Assembly: GCA_004352715.1 (NCBI GenBank) | Contig: SCFE01000019.1 | Coordinates: forward strand, 1,965,545 to 2,029,544 | Reading direction: 5' to 3' | DNA: 64,000 nucleotides | Origin: Hofstenia miamia | Lineage: Eukaryota; Xenacoelomorpha; Acoela | Part shown: piece after piece, positions 33,033-43,066 of the stretch | How the letters are laid out: each line of letters begins with the position of its first letter | How positions within the stretch are numbered: the stretch's first letter is position 1 | Translations under genes and position numbers: made by a program | Notes under the pieces: generated by a model | Told to the model about the DNA's origin: nothing | Databases searched by the model: none | What the model saw: the letters and a program-made list of their open reading frames with translations, nothing else

Positions 33033-33296
33033 TACATATTCTGCAATGGGAAATATGATGGTAATGAACGATCTTTTATGAAAATAAAAGTTCAAGATCT
33101 TAAAAGCTTTCCATTTTATCACTTAAAAATATAATTTTATCAAATTGATATTATGGGCCTTATTCCCTACACAGAAGGTATCAGGGCCCATTTTGATAGT
33201 AGCACAAAACTTAATTTTTGGAGGACTTATACTAATTATATTATTCTAAGACATCAGGATATCAATATTCATGAATTTTGCAATGCACAATAAGTG
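33033..33296 (+). repeat. 264-bp direct duplication, copy 2
   Basis: Second copy, starting directly after the N run at 33026-33032. See copy 1. Confidence 0.85.
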
Positions 33297-34326
33297 TTAA
33301 AACTAAGTTTTTAGTATTAGTTCTTAAGTGGTGGCCTGCTTAATTTACTATGGCCTTGATACCTGTTGGTACCTTAACCACACACCTCATGGGTGGTTCA
33401 GGAAAATTAGCAAAATTTTGTACATGAGTACTACAAGATTTGCTGAGGAAGAGCATCACAGTATTATTCAACAAATATTCCAGCAGTTGGGAGTACTGCT
33501 TTAAAGATTGAAAGTAACTCTAATTATATCATGCTATGAAACAATTAAATAATCTATGGAGTTTTTGAAAATAATAAATGCTTGCAATTTGAAAGATCAT
33601 TGTAATGCAAATTAAAATTATTGAATTTTTAATCACGTAATGTTAATTTTATAAATAATAATAACTTAAATGATTGCATTTTGTATATTTGTTGATAACT
33701 TTGTCATAAACATTTAAGGATTGGCGTACAAGAACATACTTATCTGTTGCTAAAAAATTGACATTGAGGATCTGATGACGGATTTTTGGCAAACGAATAA
33801 TACAGCATTAAAATCATCACCAACAAATATTTTCCCAGTAAGCTGAGTGCTGTGCTAAGCAAAATCGCCAATTAATCAAATCGTTTGTCAGACGTTAGAG
33901 ATCGCAATACCAAGATTCTGAATACCAGAATCTTGGAGCAATTTCTCCAAGATTAAATACTGGTATTTTCGTTTGAATACTGGTATTAATACCAAAAATA
34001 ATTTCACAGGATCCGATGCTTTTAAGTCTCTTTCTAACCACAATAGTTGTATTATTTTTTGGTTTTTGCTTGACTGATCAATGCTTTTGATAGTGAAGTT
34101 ATCCACCAATTTGATAAACCGACTGCACTACTTAATAATTTGATCATGCAATGTCATTAAAGTAGAAATTAATTAAGTGTTTAAATTTATTTTTTAATTA
34201 ATTAAGTTTTAACATTGTTTTAGCTTTCTTTGATGTTAATCTAACATCAAATGAATTAAATAATGCAGATGCAGTTGGTTGAGCTGCTACATTGCAATCG
34301 TGTGTATATAATGCCACAGATTTGGT
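33297..34326. other. AT-rich, nothing coding recognised
   Basis: No credible gene. Several ATACTGGTATT motifs occur near 33955-33990 and again at 35228, possibly remains of a transposon end. A stem-loop is listed separately. Confidence 0.35.
33910..33936. repeat. Perfect 11-bp stem-loop
   Basis: CCAAGATTCTG, loop AATAC, CAGAATCTTGG. A further TCCAAGATT follows at 33948. It may be a transposon-end hairpin; there is no sign of a terminator or RNA gene. Confidence 0.6.
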
Positions 34327-34578
34327 TTGCAAATTCATTTGTTTTATTTTAGTAGTAGTTTTAAAATTAATTCAAAAGAATTAGATTTTTTAAAAACCAC
34401 AAGCAAAAAGGGCGAATTTTTGTCAATCATGTATGAATGGCTAATGAAAATACCGCCAAGCAGAGTTGAATCTGAGCATGCATTTAGCACTTCTGGTAAT
34501 TTTTGTACCCAATTAAGAAACAGACTGTCTGACAGTTCACTTAATAGTTTGTGTATTTATTTTGCAATGGTATTTTAA
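34327..34578 (+). pseudogene. hAT transposase C-terminal (dimerisation) fragment
   Basis: An open stretch reads YEWLMKIPPSRVESEHAFST then SGNFCTQLRNRLSDSSL and SLCIYF. This is the signature of the hAT dimerisation domain (usually LxIPxSSxxSERxFSxAG, then RxRLxxxxxxxLxFL). No BED finger or catalytic part is found upstream. The fragment is open but has no proper start, so it is a relic or a last exon. Confidence 0.75.
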
Positions 34579-34811
34579 CCAGTAGTGTTTCTTAACCGTT
34601 ATAGTGGACTGTAACAATTTGCAAAAAGGTTTCTACTTTTAACTTTAGTGTAGCAACAACAAAAAATGATGGTCTGCTAAAATTGCTTTGTGACTAATTA
34701 GTTGACTAGTCCTTACAGTCACAAACATTATATTTTGATTGTTTTGTCTTGATTTTTCTTTCCTCTTTATCTTGATTTTTATTTTTGTTATCTTTTTGTC
34801 AAATAAAGTTA
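34579..34811. other. AT-rich spacer
   Basis: Nothing recognised between the hAT and Penelope-like fragments. Confidence 0.3.
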
Positions 34812-35077
34812 ACAATTGCACCTGTCATGAGGACTATAATGCATATAGTACGAGACAACTAAGCAGAAGAATAAAAAAACACGAAACTAAGTCAACAATA
34901 TCAGAACACCTAAGAAAATGTGGATTAAATTATGACATCAAAATTTTAAGATCAGCCATCCCCAAAAATTTAAAAGCAATTGAAAGTATAAACATAAGAT
35001 CAATGCAACCAAATCTTAAAACAAAGACGATTACATATATCAGCACACTTACCTCTAGTCAATGTTTAATTACATAA
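34812..35077 (+). pseudogene. GIY-YIG-type fragment, Penelope-like
   Basis: The open stretch reads NCTCHEDYNAYSTRQLSRRI, then KKHETKSTISEHLRKCG, then KAIESINIRSMQPNLKTK. Spacing and residues resemble the GIY-YIG endonuclease at the C-terminus of Penelope-like retroelements (CxC ... YxGxTxRxLxxRxxxH ... SxxxxHxxxC ... ExxxIxxxxPxLN). The GIY half is weak. No Penelope reverse transcriptase is seen upstream, so this is probably a 5'-truncated copy. Confidence 0.5.
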
Positions 35078-35370
35078 TAATATCTTGAAATTAAATGTGC
35101 ATATTTAGAGGCAAAATTTTGCAAATTGACAATGCTCAAGTTGATTAAATATATCTTTTAGTCTAATGTTTTTACTAAATTTCATTGTATGCTTGTTTTT
35201 TGTATGTTACCTGGTTAACATTATAATACTGGTATTAAAATCAGGATTCTATTACTGTGATCCATATCAGATATTGGCCAAAAGTAGTATACATAAGGCA
35301 GGGAAGATCTCAAAATTGACCTTTTGTTCTCTGCTGACTCACTGATATCAAGGAGAGTTTAATTAGTGGC

Positions 35371-36012
35371 ATGCCTCTTGCGGGCGAGTTTAATGATACT
35401 GTTGCTATGGACCTACATGAGTTAAAATCAAAGAAAATTTGGTACCTCCATATATTAGATCAGTTTACTCGGTTTAGTGTAGCTACAATTATATATTCTA
35501 AAGATCCTGTCATCATTGTGAATAAATTTATGCGTCATTGGGTGTTAAAATTTGGGTGCCCTAAAAGGATCATTTCGGATAATAGTGGCGAATTTAACAA
35601 TGATTTATTTCACCTGTTAGGCGAGAGGTTGGATACAAAAGTTACTACTACAGCTGCTTATAGTCCATGGTCTAATGGCACAATTGAGCGCCACAATCAA
35701 GTTTTGACTACAATGTTAAATAAGGTCATCAGTGAGACGGGCCTAGATCTGGAAACAGGTATTGAAAATGTTGCGTTTGCTAAAAATTGTTTATCCTCAA
35801 CATCCGGTTACAGTCCGTACATGTTAGTATATGGCAGAAATCCCAACTTACCTGGTGTATTAAGCAACAAACTCCCTGCGCTTTCACATGAAGTTGATAC
35901 TGGTTTAATAGGCAAGCATTTAATTGCACTTTCAGCTGCCAGGAAAGCTTACATGGAAGCTGAAACATCAGGTAGAATACGCATAGCATTGGCTCGTAAC
36001 TTGCGACCAACA
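35371..36012 (+). CDS. Retroelement integrase core, partial
   Basis: At least 214 codons open from the ATG at 35371 to the gap. It is an rve-type integrase core: first Asp in VAMDLHEL, second in IISDNSGEF, and the Glu in SPWSNGTIERHNQ, so the DDE triad is present. The following YGRNPNLPGVLSN and ARKAYMEAE blocks are typical of Gypsy-like integrases of animals. The Met may be internal: the frame is open for a few codons upstream to an in-frame TGA. The protein would join element DNA to the chromosome. It differs clearly from the decayed integrase at 47-49 kb, so it is another family. The rest is lost in the N gap. Confidence 0.75.
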
Positions 36013-37012
36013 NNNNNNNNNNNNNNNNNNNNNNNNNNNNNNNNNNNNNNNNNNNNNNNNNNNNNNNNNNNNNNNNNNNNNNNNNNNNNNNNNNNNNNNN
36101 NNNNNNNNNNNNNNNNNNNNNNNNNNNNNNNNNNNNNNNNNNNNNNNNNNNNNNNNNNNNNNNNNNNNNNNNNNNNNNNNNNNNNNNNNNNNNNNNNNNN
36201 NNNNNNNNNNNNNNNNNNNNNNNNNNNNNNNNNNNNNNNNNNNNNNNNNNNNNNNNNNNNNNNNNNNNNNNNNNNNNNNNNNNNNNNNNNNNNNNNNNNN
36301 NNNNNNNNNNNNNNNNNNNNNNNNNNNNNNNNNNNNNNNNNNNNNNNNNNNNNNNNNNNNNNNNNNNNNNNNNNNNNNNNNNNNNNNNNNNNNNNNNNNN
36401 NNNNNNNNNNNNNNNNNNNNNNNNNNNNNNNNNNNNNNNNNNNNNNNNNNNNNNNNNNNNNNNNNNNNNNNNNNNNNNNNNNNNNNNNNNNNNNNNNNNN
36501 NNNNNNNNNNNNNNNNNNNNNNNNNNNNNNNNNNNNNNNNNNNNNNNNNNNNNNNNNNNNNNNNNNNNNNNNNNNNNNNNNNNNNNNNNNNNNNNNNNNN
36601 NNNNNNNNNNNNNNNNNNNNNNNNNNNNNNNNNNNNNNNNNNNNNNNNNNNNNNNNNNNNNNNNNNNNNNNNNNNNNNNNNNNNNNNNNNNNNNNNNNNN
36701 NNNNNNNNNNNNNNNNNNNNNNNNNNNNNNNNNNNNNNNNNNNNNNNNNNNNNNNNNNNNNNNNNNNNNNNNNNNNNNNNNNNNNNNNNNNNNNNNNNNN
36801 NNNNNNNNNNNNNNNNNNNNNNNNNNNNNNNNNNNNNNNNNNNNNNNNNNNNNNNNNNNNNNNNNNNNNNNNNNNNNNNNNNNNNNNNNNNNNNNNNNNN
36901 NNNNNNNNNNNNNNNNNNNNNNNNNNNNNNNNNNNNNNNNNNNNNNNNNNNNNNNNNNNNNNNNNNNNNNNNNNNNNNNNNNNNNNNNNNNNNNNNNNNN
37001 NNNNNNNNNNNN
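36013..37012. other. Assembly gap (1,000 N)
   Basis: Default-size gap between two retroelements; LTR sequence resumes immediately after it. Confidence 0.95.
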
Positions 37013-37272
37013 AAAAGTACCTGCCGATTTTAAAATTCAAATGATTCGTCTGCCAATATGGCTGTTCATACGTAAGCGTTAGTTTGCTCAATTTAATTTG
37101 TCAATTACCTCTTGATCGGCTAACAAGTTTCTTATTTTGACCAATATTAAATCTTAGTTGCATTTTACAAAAATAAACTAAAGTTCATTAACTAAATTTT
37201 TTACAATTAATTTCAATTGATAATCATTCGACGTTATTCAGCTTTTAGTTGCCTTTTTTGGATGATGCTACA
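37013..37272 (-). repeat. Reverse-oriented LTR fragment
   Basis: Corresponds in reverse to the first ~260 bp of the LTR family: AAAAGTACCTG, GTCTGCCAATATGGCTG, and the end GGATGATGCTACA. It sits directly against a forward LTR piece, so it is probably a reverse solo LTR inserted into the 5' LTR of the large element, its other half being in the gap. Confidence 0.65.
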
Positions 37273-37460
37273 ATTGCAAGGCTTTTTCCTCTAAATAGTG
37301 TTTGTAATGTCATCCATTAATTATAGTTATTGGATTTTAGTTATATAAACACTAAGCAGTTTAAGAACAGTACATCTCTACATGCTAATTTACCATAAAA
37401 TCATATTGCAACAATTGAGGGAATAGATATCGCTATCAATGCCTGGTAGAAGATGCTACA
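37273..37460 (+). repeat. Remaining 3' part of the 5' LTR
   Basis: Matches the last 190 bp of the LTRs at 53781-54845 and 58581-59724: TGCAAGGC, CTAAATAGTG, GTCATCCATTAATTATAG, GAACAGTACATCTCTAC, and the end GCCTGGTAGAAGATGCTACA. It is followed at once by TGGTGACTGTGACAGG, which has the TGG start of a primer-binding site. This fixes the 5' boundary of the internal region of the large retrotransposon. Confidence 0.7.
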
Positions 37461-37478
37461 TGGTGACTGTGACAGGTT
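37461..37478 (+). promoter_or_regulatory. Putative primer-binding site
   Basis: TGGTGACTGTGACAGG directly after the LTR's terminal CA. TGG pairs with the CCA end of a tRNA that primes reverse transcription. I did not assign the tRNA. Confidence 0.5.
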
Positions 37479-39300
37479 TAAAACAGAAGAACATTAAGAA
37501 GAATCAGTAACACATTTTGGATACCCCTGACACCACTACTTCTTAGTTAAGATACTGTAATCTAAGCAACTGAATTGTTATGAAAAAACAACTTGATAGA
37601 CAGTGAAATGATCAATCTATACTTAACTATTGTGCACAACAATGATTACCAAGCATCAGAACAAAATGGGGAGGCCACTACTAACAACTTGGAAATAATG
37701 ACCAATAAAGGAAAAAAGATAGTGCAAATAAAACAGCATCCAGAGTAGTTGTAACTCCAGGAGCATCACACTCAACCTCACACTCTGAGGAAACAGATTT
37801 GTCCCCCTTGATGGATCTACAAACATTACAAATGTCCCCTGTAACCAGCACCTGAGAAACCCTTTAAATTCTGAGGAAAAGTAACAAGACTGAGATGATA
37901 TGAGAATGAAATAAGGCAGTTAACAGGAAATTTCAACAGTTGGAACAGCAAAGTGAAAATATGCTGAGTAAACTCAAAGCAGAAATGGAAACAAGACTAG
38001 ACATACAGAGCAAACTCTTTCAACAGGAAGTTAAGACACTCACACAACAATTGTCAGAATTGAACAAATGATTTTTGGAGCAAAACAAAAAATGGGAAAA
38101 AATGTAATGGCAACTGGAAAGCAAAAATAGACAACAGATACAGGATAATGACATACAAGCACAGGAGCTTGAACAATTGAAGGAAAATTAAGACTAATAC
38201 AGTTAAATGAAGCAGAGAATTGGGAAAATATACAAACACACAAAATAGAGTTTTGAAAAGTGAAAGAAAATGATTCACATGCACCACTGGAGAATGCAAA
38301 TAAACAAGTGAAATACAAAGAGTATCACAAAGACAATGAAGACAAGAAACAAAAATTCATTAACAAGATGACAAAGCAGTGACAAACCAGTTCCAAAGTG
38401 AGGAAACAATAAGGAAACACATAAAACCAAAGTATGAAAGTTTAATGCCACCACAAAACAAAACCAACAATACTATAATGGGGAAAGTCAACAGATACAA
38501 CCCAACATTTATCAAATGGCTCCAGATGTTTGAAATTACCATGACAGAGACAAAAGTAAATAAGGAAGGAGGAGCAGCATCCAGACTTCCCCTATACCTG
38601 ACAGGAACAGCCTACCAACTCTACCTGTTATTGGATACCAACACCAAAGAAACTATGAATTGTTAATAGGAGAATACTATGAAAATGAGAGCTTCAAGAA
38701 CCATTACCTCATCATTCTGAATGCAACAAAAATGAAAAAGATTGACAACATAAGGAATTACATTCAGCAGCTCAAAAGACATATAATGCTAAGCTCAAGG
38801 GAAAATAAATATTTAAAGTACAACTTATTCTCCCACATCTGCAAGGGAATGCAGGAAAGCATCAGAACCCAATTCAAGATTAAGTGCAATGTTGATGACA
38901 AACTGGAAAGAATGATCTGAAAAGCAGTTGATATCCAGGCAACAATTGAGAACAATACACAAATTTATGAAAAGGCCACATGGCACAGAGAAACACCAAC
39001 ATGGAGAAACAACCACAAACCACAGTCAACAAATAAGACTTAGAATGAGAATAAATCAGAGAAAATCATCAAAGTGAAAGGAAAAAATGGGATGACAAAC
39101 AAAGTAGGAGAATGAGACATGAAATGCTATAGCTGTGGACAAAGGGACCAGAAAAAACCTGACTACAGGAAGCAAATATATATGATCAGGGACAAAGAAG
39201 CTTATTATGATGATGAAGACTTAATAGAATCAGAAATAGAACTTAACAAAGCATTGCAAAATGACAAAAAATTGGAAAACTAAGCAGAGTGCTGACTCAT
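37461..39300 (+). pseudogene. gag-like region, decayed
   Basis: A+C-rich plus-strand sequence coding for charged, coiled-coil-like segments (about 37920-38350), then a capsid-like stretch (38379-38920, with FIKWLQMFEITMTE and LPLYLTGTAYQLYLLL) across a frame change. A degenerate zinc knuckle follows at about 39120: CYSCGQRDQKKPDYRK keeps the first two Cys but has lost the His and last Cys. Several stops interrupt it. Its place between the primer site and protease supports gag. Confidence 0.6.
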
Positions 39301-39309
39301 TAAAGCCAT

Positions 39310-39555
39310 GCACTGATAATGATTTTAATGAATTTAGACAACATAAATACAATAACAGTGACAATCAATGGAGTGATGACGAAGGCAGTGATCAATATGG
39401 GAGCAGCAACTTCAGTAATAACTGATGAGTGTGCAATGAAACTGGGGTTCAAATGAGAAGATTTGGAAAAATCAAACAAATGTCTAATCAACACATCTGG
39501 CAAATATATTGACAAAAAAGGAATGATTAAATCAGTTCAGATGAGAATAGCCAAT
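39310..39555 (+). pseudogene. Retroviral-type protease, N-terminal part
   Basis: Reads INTITVTINGVMTKAVINMG then AATSVITDECAMKLGF: the active-site loop of an aspartic protease, with Asn in place of the catalytic Asp (NMGA for D-S/T-GA). One stop codon follows. The frame is cut at 39555 by the foldback-like element; the rest resumes at 45237. Confidence 0.65.
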
Positions 39556-39655
39556 AGTAGTATAATTTGGGCAGAAGGAGATCCCACTTTTTTCTGATTG
39601 GTAGAGAGGCTGTGGCAAGGAGATCCCACTTTTTTCTGATTGGTCGAGAGGGGTG
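39556..39655 (-). repeat. Left inverted end, two 42-bp-type units
   Basis: GGAGATCCCACTTTTTTCTG with ATTGGT occurs at 39577 and again at 39619, 42 bp apart. The order then changes to GGTGGCCTTTGACC and a GACGTCATGCATG stretch. Orientation is opposite to the array at the right end. Confidence 0.8.
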
Positions 39656-39759
39656 GCCTTTGACCTGAGGCATCGTGGATATTGGCGGGGGTGTTTTGCT
39701 GACGTCATGCATGTACTTTTACTAGTTTTTGTGTTATTTATGTGGCCTAATTTAGCTTG

Positions 39760-39859
39760 CATTTTTTTACTTTTTTACTTTCCCACATAATTACATTTTT
39801 TACTTTCCCACACTATCTTACATTTTTTAGTTTCCCACTAATTTAGTTTGCATTTTTTT
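39760..39859. repeat. Short repeats of TACATTTTTTACTTTCCCACA
   Basis: Three to four imperfect copies of a roughly 25-30 bp motif containing ATTTTTTACTTTCCCAC just inside the left end, running into the 620-N gap. Confidence 0.7.
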
Positions 39860-40479
39860 NNNNNNNNNNNNNNNNNNNNNNNNNNNNNNNNNNNNNNNNN
39901 NNNNNNNNNNNNNNNNNNNNNNNNNNNNNNNNNNNNNNNNNNNNNNNNNNNNNNNNNNNNNNNNNNNNNNNNNNNNNNNNNNNNNNNNNNNNNNNNNNNN
40001 NNNNNNNNNNNNNNNNNNNNNNNNNNNNNNNNNNNNNNNNNNNNNNNNNNNNNNNNNNNNNNNNNNNNNNNNNNNNNNNNNNNNNNNNNNNNNNNNNNNN
40101 NNNNNNNNNNNNNNNNNNNNNNNNNNNNNNNNNNNNNNNNNNNNNNNNNNNNNNNNNNNNNNNNNNNNNNNNNNNNNNNNNNNNNNNNNNNNNNNNNNNN
40201 NNNNNNNNNNNNNNNNNNNNNNNNNNNNNNNNNNNNNNNNNNNNNNNNNNNNNNNNNNNNNNNNNNNNNNNNNNNNNNNNNNNNNNNNNNNNNNNNNNNN
40301 NNNNNNNNNNNNNNNNNNNNNNNNNNNNNNNNNNNNNNNNNNNNNNNNNNNNNNNNNNNNNNNNNNNNNNNNNNNNNNNNNNNNNNNNNNNNNNNNNNNN
40401 NNNNNNNNNNNNNNNNNNNNNNNNNNNNNNNNNNNNNNNNNNNNNNNNNNNNNNNNNNNNNNNNNNNNNNNNNNNNNNN

Positions 40480-41628
40480 GATTTTCATGATTCATATAAT
40501 GGTCTCATTTGGCATGAGTAATTTTCACTTTGATAATATCACAATTGTTTGCATTACACTTACCTGTATACATTACATCACATTTTGTAAAAATATACCT
40601 TGTTATAACACACATTACACTCACCTGTATACATTGCTTCGCATTTTGAGATTTTTCTATTACTGCTTATTTTTACAATCCTTTGTGGGATATGTTCACA
40701 TTACAAACTAATTTTCCATTACACGTAAAAACACAGAACACAATGGCAAACCACACGTATCAAATTTTTCATAATTTCGAAAAACGTACATTGTAATCCA
40801 GAAAAACTTTCAAAAACTGCATTTATCAAAAATCATTGTAACATGTTTATTGTATCACGACTTTTTCAACCAATAATTATTTTTCATAATAAAAAGCACA
40901 TGGAATTTTATAGGTAATAGTAAAAATAAATAACTAGTATACACGCTAAAAACAAAACTATTTCGCTAATACATGTGGAAAATATTAAACATAGTTAAAC
41001 AAAAAAAAGTAGTCGCAATCAGCTCGCAATATCGTTACCTAAATCATACATGCAAAATGTTAATGTAACTTATACATATACACGATANNNNNNNNNNNNN
41101 NNNNNNNNAAACACAGGATGCAATGGCGAACCACACATATCAAATTTTTCATAATTTCGAAAAGGTTATACATACATTGCTTATATCGTTTTTGAGAGGC
41201 TTCAAAAAACATATTTCACATTTTGTAAATATTCCTCGCTATCACACATTTCGTTTTCGTCAATGCTATCAATTTTCCATATTTTCGAAAAGGGTACACA
41301 TACAATGGTTTATTTCGGGAAAAGAAAACTATTTCGCTAATACATGTGGAAAATATTAAACATAGTTAAACAAAAAAAGTAGTTGCAATCAGCTCGCAAT
41401 ATCGTTACCTAAATCATACATGCAAAATGTTAATATAATTTATACATATACACGTTAAATATACAATATTAATATATTAGTTTTACACGGCTATCCTTTC
41501 TTCACACATCTTTCCCCAACTTTTCCATGTTTTTTGGGTTGTATACATTTGGTGAGTGATTCATCTGTTACCGACTTACACACCATTGTTCACTTTTGTA
41601 TACATTTGGTGACTGTTGCATCTTTATC
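40480..41628 (+). repeat. Internal repeats of the foldback-like element
   Basis: Holds the GATAATATCACA-TTGTTTGCATTACA domain shared with 5150-5391, CATTACACTCACCTGTATAC repeats, and two pairs of direct repeats: 40742-40795 with 41122-41165, and 40954-41087 with 41325-41457. The pairs are diverged by several bases, so they are not assembly duplicates. No long open frame. Confidence 0.6.
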
Positions 41629-42628
41629 NNNNNNNNNNNNNNNNNNNNNNNNNNNNNNNNNNNNNNNNNNNNNNNNNNNNNNNNNNNNNNNNNNNNNNNN
41701 NNNNNNNNNNNNNNNNNNNNNNNNNNNNNNNNNNNNNNNNNNNNNNNNNNNNNNNNNNNNNNNNNNNNNNNNNNNNNNNNNNNNNNNNNNNNNNNNNNNN
41801 NNNNNNNNNNNNNNNNNNNNNNNNNNNNNNNNNNNNNNNNNNNNNNNNNNNNNNNNNNNNNNNNNNNNNNNNNNNNNNNNNNNNNNNNNNNNNNNNNNNN
41901 NNNNNNNNNNNNNNNNNNNNNNNNNNNNNNNNNNNNNNNNNNNNNNNNNNNNNNNNNNNNNNNNNNNNNNNNNNNNNNNNNNNNNNNNNNNNNNNNNNNN
42001 NNNNNNNNNNNNNNNNNNNNNNNNNNNNNNNNNNNNNNNNNNNNNNNNNNNNNNNNNNNNNNNNNNNNNNNNNNNNNNNNNNNNNNNNNNNNNNNNNNNN
42101 NNNNNNNNNNNNNNNNNNNNNNNNNNNNNNNNNNNNNNNNNNNNNNNNNNNNNNNNNNNNNNNNNNNNNNNNNNNNNNNNNNNNNNNNNNNNNNNNNNNN
42201 NNNNNNNNNNNNNNNNNNNNNNNNNNNNNNNNNNNNNNNNNNNNNNNNNNNNNNNNNNNNNNNNNNNNNNNNNNNNNNNNNNNNNNNNNNNNNNNNNNNN
42301 NNNNNNNNNNNNNNNNNNNNNNNNNNNNNNNNNNNNNNNNNNNNNNNNNNNNNNNNNNNNNNNNNNNNNNNNNNNNNNNNNNNNNNNNNNNNNNNNNNNN
42401 NNNNNNNNNNNNNNNNNNNNNNNNNNNNNNNNNNNNNNNNNNNNNNNNNNNNNNNNNNNNNNNNNNNNNNNNNNNNNNNNNNNNNNNNNNNNNNNNNNNN
42501 NNNNNNNNNNNNNNNNNNNNNNNNNNNNNNNNNNNNNNNNNNNNNNNNNNNNNNNNNNNNNNNNNNNNNNNNNNNNNNNNNNNNNNNNNNNNNNNNNNNN
42601 NNNNNNNNNNNNNNNNNNNNNNNNNNNN
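41629..42628. other. Assembly gap (1,000 N) in the tandem array
   Basis: Default-size gap ending inside the 42-bp array, so the repeat number at the right end is unknown. Confidence 0.95.
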
Positions 42629-43032
42629 AAAAAAGTGGGATCTCCTTGCCGCGGCCTCTCGACCAATCAGAAAAAAGTGGGATCTCCTTGCCGCGGCCTC
42701 TCGACCAATCAGAAAAAAGTGGGATCTCCTTGCCGCGGCCTCTCGACCAATCAGAAAAAAGTGGGATCTCCTTGCCGCGGCCTCTCGACCAATCAGAAAA
42801 AAGTGGGATCTCCTTGCCGCGGCCTCTCGACCAATCAGAAAAAAGTGGGATCTCCTTGCCGCGGCCTCTCGACCAATCAGAAAAAAGTGGGATCTCCTTG
42901 CCGCGGCCTCTCGACCAATCAGAAAAAAGTGGGATCTCCTTGCCGCGGCCTCTCGACCAATCAGAAAAAAGTGGGATCTCCTTGCCGCGGCCTCTTGACC
43001 AATCAGAAAAAAGTGGGATCTCCTTCTGCCCA
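42629..43032 (+). repeat. 42-bp tandem array, ten units
   Basis: GTGGGATCTCC recurs at 42635, 42677, 42719 and so on to 43013, exactly every 42 bp. Units are identical except one C-to-T in the last full one (CCTCTTGACC). Because 42 is divisible by 3, several frames stay open across the array; these are not genes. The final unit changes to CTTCTGCCCAAATTATACTA, the element tip. Confidence 0.92.
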
Positions 43033-43066
43033 AATTATACTACTGCCAATACAACATTCAAGCAAT

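Larger units (their letters stand above)
39556..43044. mobile_element. Foldback-like element with 42-bp repeats in its inverted ends
   Basis: The left end (39556) begins AGTAGTATAATTTGGGCAGA; the right end (43044) is its exact inverse. The 6-bp GCCAAT flanks both sides (39550-39555, 43045-43050). Inward from each tip, the inverted repeats are made of a 42-bp tandem unit (GGAGATCCCAC, TTTTTTCTGATTGGT, CGAGAGG and so on): two units at the left and ten at the right before the gap. Long inverted ends built of short tandem repeats are the hallmark of foldback elements (FB in flies, TU in sea urchins). Three gaps (620, 21 and 1,000 N) hide much of the interior. No transposase is visible, so this copy looks non-autonomous. 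Confidence 0.8.

Noticed and set aside
38040-39016. Hydrophobic, membrane-protein-like frames on the minus strand
   Set aside because: Complement of A+G-rich gag sequence; the plus strand has the recognisable gag and zinc-knuckle features.
42629-43032. CRISPR-like array
   Set aside because: Units are contiguous 42-bp tandem repeats without variable spacers, in a metazoan genome.
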